Positions 39,501 to 42,859 of a DNA stretch of 64,000 nucleotides are shown in pieces. The translations under genes and the position numbers were made by a program. The DNA is from Telopea speciosissima (lineage: Eukaryota > Streptophyta > Magnoliopsida > Proteales > Proteaceae), in assembly GCF_018873765.1 (NCBI RefSeq), contig NC_057925.1, forward strand, positions 58,354,970 to 58,418,969. Direction: 5' to 3'. The notes under the pieces were generated by a model. That model searched no databases. It was not told the DNA's origin and saw only the letters and a program-made list of their open reading frames with translations. Every line of letters starts with the position of its first letter. The first letter of the stretch is position 1.

Positions 39501-41089
39501 TTTCACACATTTGAGGTCTCTTTGGTCCTCTATTATGTCCATCATTCAGTTTTTGTTCTGTCTTACTAGTTGCTACACTTAATCTTGGAGGGCTCTTTCA
39601 TTTTATAGGTACGGGGCTGGGATTCAACTCTACATCCTTTTATATGGAAAATAAGAAAATTTCTGGAAATGGTGCTGTTATGGCCTTCTCTGGATGGGGA
39701 TGAAGGTAAGCAGCTGATCCCACACTGCCACAGATTGTCTATGACCATTTGTATTGATACTGCAAAGCAATTTCTATTTCATCTCAGTTTCCAAAGCGCA
39801 ACACGGGTGCATTGATTGTCTAGCACTGATGATATGTGTGGAACTACAAGCTCCCGCGTCATCCAATGACTCCATTTGGATTAACAGTAGTGTTGAAGAG
39901 AAGAGTTTATCTGGTTGGTTTCATAATTTTCCCACTTATGAGAATTGCTTTTGCTGACTGGGAAATATCTCATATTTAATATTGGAGTTCTGTATTTCAT
40001 TAATCATATGAGCTTTTCTTGGCAACCTACAATGCAGGGGGTGCTTGCAAGTTAGTCCTCTCTTATGTGATCCAGAGATTAGTAAATGATAACTTTGAGC
40101 TTGTTCCTCACACCAAATTGGGTGGTGAGAGTAGTTTGGTCGGCAATGCATCAGATCATGTTCCTCTTTCTTTTCAACTATGCATGGCAAATGTCCTCAT
40201 AAGTGCTTGCCAGAAGATCTCAAGTGTGAGCAAGAAACAGTTTGCTCAGAGAATTATTCCCATTCTCATTCACTCAATTGAGGTATATTAGACACTGAGG
40301 GGATCATCATTACCCTCTACTACCTTATGTTAAATATTTGTAGTCCTAGAGTTTATAGATTTCCCTATCATCCCATTTTATTTTCCTGAGTGTTAAAATA
40401 ATGCAGGTGATGACAAATTCAGATATAAGAGCAGCATGCCTCCAGGTTCTGTTCTCAGCTGTGTACCATCTCAAGTCTGCTGTTCTTCCTTACTCACCTG
40501 ATCTACTCAAGCTTTCTATAAAAGCTCTGCAAAAAGGATCAATGAAGGTATTTAAAAATGGTATATGTAGCATATGATGGGAACATCAACCACCAAATCC
40601 ATTTTCTGTTACCGTTGTTAGTACAGTTGAATTGTGAACTACATAAAATCTTGCAAAAATGCTTGAAGTTCTTCCATGTGACCAAATGGGTGTGAAACAT
40701 AACACAACTGTAAAACCGACACAAAAGGAACTTTTTCTTTTGTTCAAAATGATGCATGTTAGGAACCTATCAGTATATCTACCCTGCCGCATGGAAATTC
40801 CTTTCTGAATTTTCTTATTTGTATGGTTATTCCAGATGCTAGTCTTGTGATTTGGATGTCCTCTATTTCTCATCAGGAAAGGATGGCTAGTGCAAAGCTG
40901 ATGGCATCACTCATGGCGAGCGAAGATGTAATTGTGGAGAGTATATCAGGGGGGCTACTGGAGGCAAGGTCGGTGCTTTCTAGTATTTCTTCAAGTGATC
41001 CTTCCCTGGAATTACGACAAGTGTGTTGGAAGTTGTTGACATGTATTACTTCTCCCGTGGACAATTCTTTTCAAAATTTGTCCATATAG
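1113..41089 (+). CDS. ARM/HEAT-repeat superfamily protein (3' part of gene, about 21 exons)
   Basis: Spliced gene assembled by joining open exons whose GT/AG borders and phases agree: 1113-1180 (tentative), 5296-5586, 6965-7067, 7165-7301, 13057-13230, 17984-18192, 18301-18438, 18550-18638, 21621-21768, 23811-23860, 24610-24665, 30334-30497, 36925-37115, 38408-38465, 38574-38646, 39359-39460, 39609-39705, 39788-39913, 40038-40282, 40407-40547, 40877-41089 (TAG). The product is about 956 residues without its N-terminus. It is rich in leucine-rich paired helices typical of ARM/HEAT solenoids, for example AVLPLLLNLLDERENPARAV, DIAKHLLECLGDEELMIRVE and LPALVRLVYSPDERVQSSAS. No catalytic motif, membrane segment or zinc site is visible. 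It resembles the conserved plant 'ARM repeat superfamily protein' of unknown function (At3g57570-like, from memory). I considered the meiotic ARM protein PRD1 and think it less likely. The reading frame is intact although the introns reach 6.4 kb and are full of transposons. A scaffold role is inference only. Confidence 0.88.
1449..1684 (+). pseudogene. PB1-domain gene 5'-end fragment, copy 1
   Basis: From ATG at 1601 the frame reads MENYSYSFYLDSSDSSP and then a stop. It continues as SYEINLENPSWDKPSNYKVK as far as about 1715, near a possible donor. The start resembles plant PB1 (Phox/Bem1, octicosapeptide) proteins, which open with MENYSYSSY-like residues and then NYKVKFMCSYGGKI (family knowledge, from memory). 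About 150 bases of leader are also present. The same stretch occurs inverted at 2596-2911. The internal stop and the missing remainder mark it as a captured fragment. Confidence 0.55.
2209..2340. repeat. Near-perfect 55-bp GC-rich hairpin
   Basis: Arms 2209-2263 and 2286-2340 are reverse complements with one mismatch (54/55), separated by a 22-base loop made of repeated ccatgtgtg. The arms contain ccggcggggcggcag and are far more GC-rich than the surroundings. The hairpin sits between the two inverted PB1 fragments. Confidence 0.92.
2596..2911 (-). pseudogene. PB1-domain gene 5'-end fragment, inverted copy 2
   Basis: On the minus strand, ATG at 2678 gives MENHCYSSYLVSGNSYPRSC and then EIDLQNPS, parallel to copy 1. 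The leader also matches. A 31-bp unit (caacagacggagtgaatggt with flanks) is tandemly duplicated inside the leader near 2758-2820. The homology ends within the codons after AACCCCTC in both copies. Confidence 0.55.
2912..3980. other. Intron sequence, no gene
   Basis: AT-rich intronic DNA with a T-run (3010-3027), a G-run (about 3643-3658) followed by a purine-rich stretch, and the right end of a CATAG-family element (caaggtgcc words, ending TGACAACTATG at 3848-3858). Open frames here lie in the low-complexity purine tract and look like chance. Confidence 0.5.
3987..4595. mobile_element. CATAG-family element (ccaaggcg type), 609 bp
   Basis: Begins CATAGTTATC and ends TTGACAACTATG. Both ends are full of gccaagg/ccttagg/aggcgatgc words, with AT-rich sequence between. 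No convincing 8-bp target duplication is left. Confidence 0.55.
5296..5586 (+). CDS. ARM-repeat gene exon (first secure exon in window)
   Basis: The exon has 97 codons, phase 0 at both ends, acceptor ttcag and donor GTATGT. It contains a hydrophobic helix starting LPTRLSVAAADCILVLTIAL, then a polar low-complexity linker, then MELEFLLWDHLDELIILVQ. An alternative acceptor 10 bases upstream (taaag) would add three codons and needs a phase-2 donor. Confidence 0.9.
6965..7067 (+). CDS. ARM-repeat gene exon
   Basis: Starts WSRKGRPLHAKGLEGVLKWL and ends in phase 1 before GTCTTA. The split codon G|GT joins it exactly to the exon at 7165. Confidence 0.9.
7165..7301 (+). CDS. ARM-repeat gene exon with a duplicated donor
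   Basis: Encodes AKTVKTRVLLLSSCWKHYG and continues to YISGIQ, ending at donor GTAAAA. The last 41 exon bases and the first 30 or so intron bases are repeated 71 bp downstream, so an almost identical donor follows at 7373. Only the proximal donor keeps the frame. Confidence 0.9.
7261..7402 (+). repeat. 71-bp tandem duplication spanning an exon-intron border
   Basis: 7261-7331 and 7332-7402 are nearly identical (attac[g/a]gggaattgttg and onward to ccatgattactttc). The unit includes the last 41 bases of the exon and its donor CAG|GTAAAAC, so two equal donors exist, at 7302 and 7373. Confidence 0.93.
7675..12456 (-). mobile_element. Non-autonomous LTR retroelement A with nested LINE
   Basis: Two LTR-like direct copies lie in minus orientation. 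The 3' LTR is 7675-8320. The 5' LTR is about 11893-12456, lacking roughly 160 bp at its inner end. Both begin TGATGCA on the minus strand and share tacacgggatta and aaactccaatgtagggttac. A 5-bp duplication, gcatg, flanks the whole (7670-7674 and 12457-12461). Internal remnants at 11690-11890 and 8340-8690 match the internal region of element B at 25.7-29.1 kb, including a short frame with TRVRLPNGKTSTLFIAEGL. No pol genes are present. Confidence 0.65.
8690..11690 (-). mobile_element. L1-like LINE remnant nested in element A
   Basis: Broken minus-strand frames run in LINE order. They are a Ser/Pro-rich ORF1-like stretch (about 11.1-11.6 kb), RT fragments (VLANRIKLVVDSLVNDNQSA near 10.8 kb; KIDIHKSFDSL; GICQGCP; LVDDLMISS near 10.4 kb in place of the FADD catalytic box), a post-RT region (9.8-10.17 kb) and a zf-RVT-like HFFFACPFGSYIWKGLLEKC near 9.1 kb. 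The poly(A) tail shows as a T-run at 8692-8705. Many stops and frameshifts make it dead. Confidence 0.85.
12457..13056. other. Intron sequence, nothing recognised
   Basis: Intronic DNA between element A and the exon at 13057. No coding, RNA or repeat signature beyond ordinary splice-site context. Confidence 0.5.
13057..13230 (+). CDS. ARM-repeat gene exon
   Basis: The exon has 58 codons, phase 0 at both ends, with acceptor ttacag and donor GTTGGT. It encodes FYMDEYTEESLKNK and then FFLNCIALLLGRLDSKRF. It follows a 5.75-kb intron holding an LTR element and a LINE. Confidence 0.9.
13940..14995. repeat. LTR-like dispersed repeat C, copy 1
   Basis: About 1.05 kb shares long blocks with 22215-23490, such as gaaccaagcatcccacctgg, gcattctgaatcccacagaa and gaggcagcaaaagccaattt. 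It also shares weaker motifs (aaatcc..gtatcc, acccataatttaga) with the LTR of element A. It has no coding content and may be a solo LTR in antisense. Its borders are approximate. Confidence 0.7.
15047..15301 (+). promoter_or_regulatory. Promoter and first-exon-like fragment inside an intron
   Basis: A TATAAAG box at 15047-15053 is followed by a pyrimidine-rich leader with aaaccctagcc (15222 onward). Then comes ATG at 15274, coding MPLVCRQVS, and a consensus donor CAG|GTGAGT at 15302. This is the layout of the 5' end of a plant gene. Joining it to the next ARM exon gives an immediate stop, so it is not a clean alternative start of the host gene. It may be a captured 5' end, or a real promoter for an unseen transcript. 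Confidence 0.4.
15518..15549 (+). repeat. (CT)n microsatellite
   Basis: About 16 uninterrupted CT units. Confidence 0.97.
15714..15884 (+). mobile_element. Au-type SINE, near full length
   Basis: tRNA-derived head with an A-box (ttggcgcaatggttaagttg) and a B-box (gtgggttcaaaattt). The body is typical of the plant Au SINE: gaaacagcctctc, gcagggggtaaatctgc, gtcccagaccctgcag and gggagccttgtgcactg. It ends in a T-run. Confidence 0.88.
16290..16451 (+). mobile_element. 5'-truncated Au SINE fused to an RTE-type 3' tail
   Basis: Starts inside the B-box (caggtttgagtctgg) and runs through the Au body to ctgggtacgccctttt. It passes straight into agccgaccccattaagttgg gataagtctgagtttgttg, the 3' terminal sequence also found at the ends of the RTE-like LINEs near 19.2 and 32.6 kb. 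Confidence 0.75.
16503..16610. mobile_element. Fragment of a TAGGGGTG-type element
   Basis: Begins taagggtgtcaatttggaac and contains aaccgaaat, gtaccgaaccgttccgg and ggtatggtttcggtatgg. These are the repetitive words typical of hAT-like elements with TAGGGGTG ends. It is cut off at the copia fragment. Confidence 0.45.
16612..17053 (+). mobile_element. Ty1/copia 3' end: RNase H tail plus 3' LTR
   Basis: A frame reading CDNKAAISIAHNPVQHDRTK and then HIEMDRHFIKEKLDSG matches the C-terminal RNase H of copia polyproteins. After its stop comes a polypurine tract (gagggggag, 16861-16869) and a short LTR, 16870-17053 (TGTTAGAGTTG to CTCTCCAACA). The rest of the element is absent. Confidence 0.88.
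17054..17983. other. Intron sequence with a possible LINE trace
   Basis: Near 17690-17880 broken plus-strand frames (GWRWRNNIGRKQTTFWLMLL and onward) vaguely resemble the region upstream of the LINE zf-RVT domain. Too degenerate to assign. Confidence 0.3.
17984..18192 (+). CDS. ARM-repeat gene exon
   Basis: Encodes LQSTDEDVIEGAVCILREII and AVLPLLLNLLDERENPARAV, a clear HEAT-like helix pair. It ends in phase 2 before GTATTC and is completed by the A at 18301. Confidence 0.9.
18301..18438 (+). CDS. ARM-repeat gene exon
   Basis: Starts after aaatag and encodes DGQCLKDVLKRIASENLSQR and then NALNVISELVCMS. It ends in phase 2 (TG|G) before GTATAT and joins 18550. Confidence 0.88.
18550..18638 (+). 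CDS. ARM-repeat gene exon
   Basis: Acceptor ctgcag. Encodes DIAKHLLECLGDEELMIRVE and ASNLFPKI, and ends in phase 1 before GTTTGT. Confidence 0.9.
19205..20780 (-). mobile_element. RTE-like LINE 3' part, interrupted by a CATAG element
   Basis: Minus-strand frames read SDYFRYLGSIIHKEGDIDDD (20494-20706) and, beyond an insertion, CGKIRNDKVRNGRIRADVGV and then LRECRLRWFDHVQRRPGDAP (19424-19738). This is the C-terminal module typical of plant RTE elements. The 3' end reads ggatccatgtagccgaccca and onward to gttgttgttgtaa. It is 5'-truncated near 20780. Confidence 0.85.
19763..20427. mobile_element. CATAG-family element (cgaaatttcg type) with perfect 8-bp duplication
   Basis: Inserted in the RTE LINE. 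Ends are CATAGTAC and GTACCATG. The flanking duplication is ttctccgc (19755-19762 and 20428-20435), exact. Both ends are filled with cgaaat/cgatatttcg/ccgaaatttcggcg words around an AT-rich core. Removing the element restores the LINE reading order. Confidence 0.9.
20819..20982 (-). mobile_element. Au-type SINE, minus strand
   Basis: The reverse complement carries gggcgagccttggcgccaca at the head, the gaaacagcctctctgcgaag body and cctgcagtaacgcctcttgc, and ends in a T-run. The internal promoter boxes are degenerate. Confidence 0.85.
21621..21768 (+). CDS. ARM-repeat gene exon
   Basis: Acceptor cttcacag. Encodes PFLVLPALVRLVYSPDERVQ and then SSASDAVAAVLKYHN, a HEAT-type unit. It ends in phase 2 before GTTTTC. 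Confidence 0.9.
22215..23490. repeat. LTR-like dispersed repeat C, copy 2
   Basis: Second copy of the repeat at 13940-14995, longer because of an internal tandem duplication. Its end carries acccataatttaggct and gacccaaggctta as in copy 1. Non-coding. Confidence 0.7.
22271..22538 (+). repeat. 134-bp tandem duplication
   Basis: 22271-22404 and 22405-22538 match closely (ttataagagaaatttgataa to gatcagatctggag). It lies inside repeat C copy 2 and is absent from copy 1. Confidence 0.92.
23811..23860 (+). CDS. ARM-repeat gene exon
   Basis: A 50-nt exon (NLCQSLNLSKAPGEIE) between acceptor gttgtag and donor GTTTGT. The phases match both neighbours. Confidence 0.85.
24610..24665 (+). CDS. ARM-repeat gene exon
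   Basis: A 56-nt exon (PKLDPDQVLRLIPEWSKS) ending in phase 0 at donor GTAAGA. It is followed by a 5.7-kb intron. Confidence 0.88.
24666..25480. other. Intron sequence, possible third repeat-C relative
   Basis: 24720-24860 has words reminiscent of repeat C (gtttcagatcc, gaatttcagaaatcaatg). No genes or sharp borders are seen. Confidence 0.35.
25480..25645 (-). mobile_element. tRNA-derived SINE, minus strand
   Basis: The minus strand shows cgcttagagaattggtaaa (A-box region) and ctgggttcgagtctcgaggg (B-box GGTTCGAGTC). It then has gcagccactttgcac, ccgcattggcgggacctgc and actgggtgatgaccc. The body tail resembles Au SINEs (cgcattggcggga..tgcactgggt) but the middle differs. Confidence 0.65.
25728..29135 (+). 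mobile_element. Non-autonomous LTR retroelement B
   Basis: The 5' LTR, about 25728-26350, starts TGATGCAGTTGCATTAGG. The 3' LTR, about 27047-29135, is split by an insertion at 27156-28601. A degenerate primer site, ttggaattagagc, follows the first LTR. The internal 0.7 kb has one short frame from ATG at 26371 (MDSFVFKTRVCLPNAKLAIL and onward to VVEMLSKANEIIIESEDVFA). It has no protease, RT or integrase. The LTR starts, tacacgggatta and the internal frame are shared with element A. Confidence 0.75.
27156..28601. mobile_element. CATAG-family element (cgaaa type), 1446 bp, in the LTR of element B
   Basis: Ends CATAGTTCCAGG and CTTGTACCATG. Flanking 8-mers gtaattat (27148-27155) and gtagttat (28602-28609) differ at one base. 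Comparison with the uninterrupted 5' LTR (gacctttgggtagttatatt) shows the precise empty site. Both ends have ccgaaacc/cgaaatttcgg words. The core, 27.3-28.3 kb, is unrelated, includes tctagaagcttctctagatg repeats and may hold a nested insertion. Confidence 0.88.
29136..30333. other. Intron sequence with unassigned coding-like bits
   Basis: 29180-29400 has an open stretch (EEVTLLKKELIEASMERRQV) running into Lys/Arg-rich low complexity. 29962-30050 is open between an AG and a GTAATG donor (LSLSEPELLGPGPRMSEQPC). Neither fits the phase or family of the host gene and I do not call them. Confidence 0.35.
30334..30497 (+). CDS. ARM-repeat gene exon
   Basis: Acceptor ctgtag, donor GTGAGT. Encodes VQDWNIMIEPLVDKMFAEPS and then a helix containing ITIRFLSCISEHLADAADI. 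The next intron, 6.4 kb, is the longest. Confidence 0.9.
31846..32134 (-). mobile_element. Miniature LTR retrotransposon (SMART/TRIM-like), second copy
   Basis: On the minus strand, a 67-bp LTR (32134 to 32068, TGTTGATGTATAC to AGCGAACA) is followed at once by TGGTATCAGATCAGG, a tRNA-Met-type primer site. It then has 154 internal bases and a 68-bp LTR (31913 to 31846). Flanks aaata and aaaca differ at one base. It interrupts the RTE LINE exactly between GCTGGGCAATGAAGAAA and CAACATATAAAC. The internal region shares the ggaggt start and a cacgtgc end with the copy at 738-1018. Confidence 0.87.
32373..32502. mobile_element. CATAG-family element (taggcagcacc type), 130 bp
   Basis: Ends CATAGTTGTC and GACGATTATG. 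Flanking 8-mers gctaaaaa (32365-32372) and gctaaaag (32503-32510) agree at 7 of 8. The inside is built from ctaggcagcacc/tcacctag words plus a C-run. It interrupts the LINE frame between GAK and AKRARDRP. Confidence 0.87.
32581..32988 (+). repeat. 204-bp tandem duplication of a LINE end plus flank
   Basis: 32581-32784 and 32785-32988 match almost throughout. The unit starts within the LINE C-terminus (caagtaaagctttgaataga), contains its 3' tail and runs into unrelated flank (ggtttaggaatgactaagaa). Confidence 0.93.
33089..33358. mobile_element. hAT-like 270-bp element with perfect 8-bp target duplication
   Basis: Ends TAGGGCTGTAAAC and GTTTACATGT-like words, closing in CATTTACACCCCTA. The duplication is tgtaagag (33081-33088 and 33359-33366), exact. 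The interior repeats cggattcggatagtgctaaa and acggatacggacacggat and their complements (atccgcatccg). The 8-bp duplication and terminal sequence fit the hAT superfamily. Confidence 0.9.
33367..35290. other. Intron sequence, possibly LTR of a gypsy-like element
   Basis: No gene. The segment up to the gag remnant has the feel of a degraded LTR and leader, but I could not find paired LTR ends. A C-run sits at 35285-35299. Confidence 0.35.
35320..35765 (+). mobile_element. Ty3/gypsy-like gag remnant
   Basis: Broken frames read NPQVFYDWF..YFDWFNLLEDRKMRLART, then WEEMKEILKEKYMPPTFRRR and MMTVEEYMDKFVNLLARTSV. This matches the Retrotrans_gag domain of plant gypsy elements, with several stops. A CATAG element lies about 115 bp downstream. 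Confidence 0.75.
35881..36000. mobile_element. CATAG-family element (aaggcg type), 120 bp, intact ends
   Basis: Starts CATAGTTATCAAGGCG and ends CGCCTTGATAACTATG, 16-bp perfect terminal inverted repeats. The target duplication cttccatc (35873-35880 and 36001-36008) is exact. The interior is aaggcgg/aaggcgatc/aaggcgacacc words. Confidence 0.95.
36925..37115 (+). CDS. ARM-repeat gene exon
   Basis: Acceptor gaagcag, donor GTATGT. Encodes IDEEILTGWKSGTYTEDDSV and HPLFDHLCPLLIIRILPLRV, and ends in phase 1. Confidence 0.9.
37691..38005 (+). repeat. 157-bp tandem duplication with (GA)n tracts
   Basis: 37691-37847 and 37848-37995 share gtattcctcttttgataggc, gagaaaattattagaaagga, a GA microsatellite and ctgaccaaaacgtcaaata. 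Intronic. Confidence 0.92.
38408..38465 (+). CDS. ARM-repeat gene exon
   Basis: A 58-nt exon (IRDFNIQSNECLAAFLVN) between acceptor ctccag and donor GTATAT, phase 2 at both ends. Confidence 0.86.
38574..38646 (+). CDS. ARM-repeat gene exon
   Basis: Encodes AFHKLEFEDVRKLAAELCGR and then IHPQ. It ends in phase 0 before GTGTGT. Confidence 0.88.
39359..39460 (+). CDS. ARM-repeat gene exon
   Basis: The exon has 34 codons: VLFPIIFSQLENAIVSRDIL and then KIKACLFSVCTSLV. Acceptor tatgtag, donor GTAAAG. Confidence 0.88.
39609..39705 (+). CDS. ARM-repeat gene exon
   Basis: Encodes VRGWDSTLHPFIWKIRKFLE and then MVLLWPSLDGDE. Acceptor ttatag, donor GTAAGC, ends in phase 1. Confidence 0.88.
39788..39913 (+). 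CDS. ARM-repeat gene exon
   Basis: Encodes SKAQHGCIDCLALMICVELQ and then a serine-rich linker. Acceptor atctcag, donor GTTGGT, ends in phase 1. Confidence 0.87.
40038..40282 (+). CDS. ARM-repeat gene exon
   Basis: Encodes ACKLVLSYVIQRLVNDNFEL and, near the end, QFAQRIIPILIHSIE. Acceptor atgcag, donor GTATAT, phase 0 end. Confidence 0.88.
40407..40547 (+). CDS. ARM-repeat gene exon
   Basis: The exon has 47 codons, including DIRAACLQVLFSAVYHLKSA and SPDLLKLSIKALQKGSMK. Acceptor atgcag, donor GTATTT. Confidence 0.88.
40877..41089 (+). CDS. ARM-repeat gene last exon
   Basis: Acceptor catcag. Encodes ERMASAKLMASLMASEDVIV, a helix rich in serine and leucine, and a C-terminus ending in NSFQNLSI before TAG at 41087-41089. 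A SINE fragment begins only about 55 bases after the stop, so the 3' UTR probably contains it. Confidence 0.9.
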   Translation, partial: ERMASAKLMASLMASEDVIVESISGGLLEARSVLSSISSSDPSLELRQVCWKLLTCITSPVDNSFQNLSI

Positions 41090-41142
41090 CCAAGCAGGTT
41101 TTAATCTTTCTGGCTATTTAATGTGTATATAGGATGTATAGA

Positions 41143-41256
41143 TATTCTGGAAATAGCTTCTCTGTGAAAGCAGATGTAAGGCTGCGTACATTGGGACCCT
41201 CCCCAGACCCCGCAGTGGCGGGAGCCTCGTGCACTGGGTATGTCCTTTAGAGGATG
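41143..41256 (+). mobile_element. 5'-truncated Au SINE just after the ARM gene
   Basis: Contains ctggaaatagcttctctgtg, gtaaggctgcgtacattggg and gcagtggcgggagcctcgtg, up to cactgggtatgtcctt. The tRNA-like head is missing. It probably lies in the 3' UTR or directly downstream. Confidence 0.85.
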
Positions 41257-42859
41257 TATAAATATATTGATTGTTTGTTTCCAAATTTTGATTTTGGTCT
41301 CATCAAGCGATGGCAATGGGGGCAGAGAGTTCCCTACATCTTTCTTATTTTAGCAATCTGAGATTCTTTAGTTGCTAAAATAAGGAAGATGTAGGATCCC
41401 ATTAGGATATCTACCTCTAATATGATATTTGATGATATATTTAATTCCCAATTAGGATATTTATTAATATGTACACCAAAGATAAAATGATTCTTGGTTC
41501 TCCCGAGACAATAATTAATTACGCTCAAGTCCCTCCACTTTAACAAACAATATCATGTAATACTCCTCAAGGCATGATAATAATTATTGTTATACCCTAG
41601 ATAGTCGTAATTCTGTGTACAAAGAATTTGTACTGTTGATTAGACCACTTCAAAGATATTTAGAAAATAAATACTAATACAAATTAATATTTAAAAATAA
41701 ATTATAAATTATTTACAAAATATACCATTGTGTCTGGATTTCATCCAATCATGTATACTCTCTCTCTCTGTCTCTCTTCCATTGTAAGAAGTGGATTATT
41801 TGTTGAGCATCTATGTAGCAAAGGCCTTTTTAGATTAGATGATCAATTGTAACCTACCTATGAAAATCTTATTGCTTATTTCCAATAATGTTCCATTCAA
41901 GAATCTCAAGTGATCTAATTTATTGTACACACGTATATACATTCAGTTGTGTTTGGGAATCATCCTTCCAAATATCACATGGTGTGACAACCATGAATGG
42001 AATAGCCAATTCTAAACCTACTTGTGAACATTTTTAGATGTGTAAAACGATATGGGCCATGGGCCCGGTCCAGATCACCCACAAGGGGCAGACCGGCCGA
42101 ACCCGCACAAGGGACAGGGTGGCGGTCACTTAAGTGACCAACTCCTCTCCCCCCCTTCCCTCTCTGTTAGAGTCCCAGTGGGGATCTAAAAAGGGCAATC
42201 CAGGGTTTTGGCTTTATATATCTAAAATAGCCCAAAACCCTAGTGTAATTGATAAGTAATTATTCTCTCGCTCTCTTCAAGTTCTGTGTTTTTCTTTTGG
42301 GTTTACATCTCTGCTGCCCAACTTACTGCAATCCCTCATTAATGCAATTAAAGAAATTCTCTTATGTTTTAGGACCTCCCTTTGTTCTCCTTGTTATTGC
42401 TTAGTTTTGCCTCTCACTGTCCCTCTTTAATATAATTCACTGTTAAGCACTAGAATAGCCTACGATCTCTTTTTTTTTGTGGGTAAAAATAGCCTTTCAC
42501 CTCCCATTCTTTGTTTTTTTTTTGGGTGCAATGACACTTCCAATTGTGAACCCAAAGGACCAATCACTTTGACAGGGTCCAGAGGTATTATTGTGAAGTA
42601 ACAAGTTGGTTCAGATAACCTTGAGCTATTGTCATGATTGCCGAGTAATCAAGATAGAACCTATAATAGAAATAATTTCATACATTTAAAATGTAACAAA
42701 TTGTTTTTTTTTGGGCTAAATAATAAGCTTAGCATCATCTCGACTGTCCTCTTGTTTAAAAGACACAGTTCAACGCGAGAACGACTGGAGACCGCTAGGC
42801 TTTGGCACATTCTTCCAGCATCTTTGAATGGTTAATCCATCGTACATGTTAATGCAAAC
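41257..42859. other. Intergenic: between convergent ARM and MIF-like genes
   Basis: AT-rich, with small foldbacks (ttagcaatctgagattcttt around 41350), a GC-rich stretch at 42050-42140 (ggcccggtccagatcaccca) and two T-runs. No gene was found. The 3' UTRs of both neighbouring genes must lie here. Confidence 0.5.
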
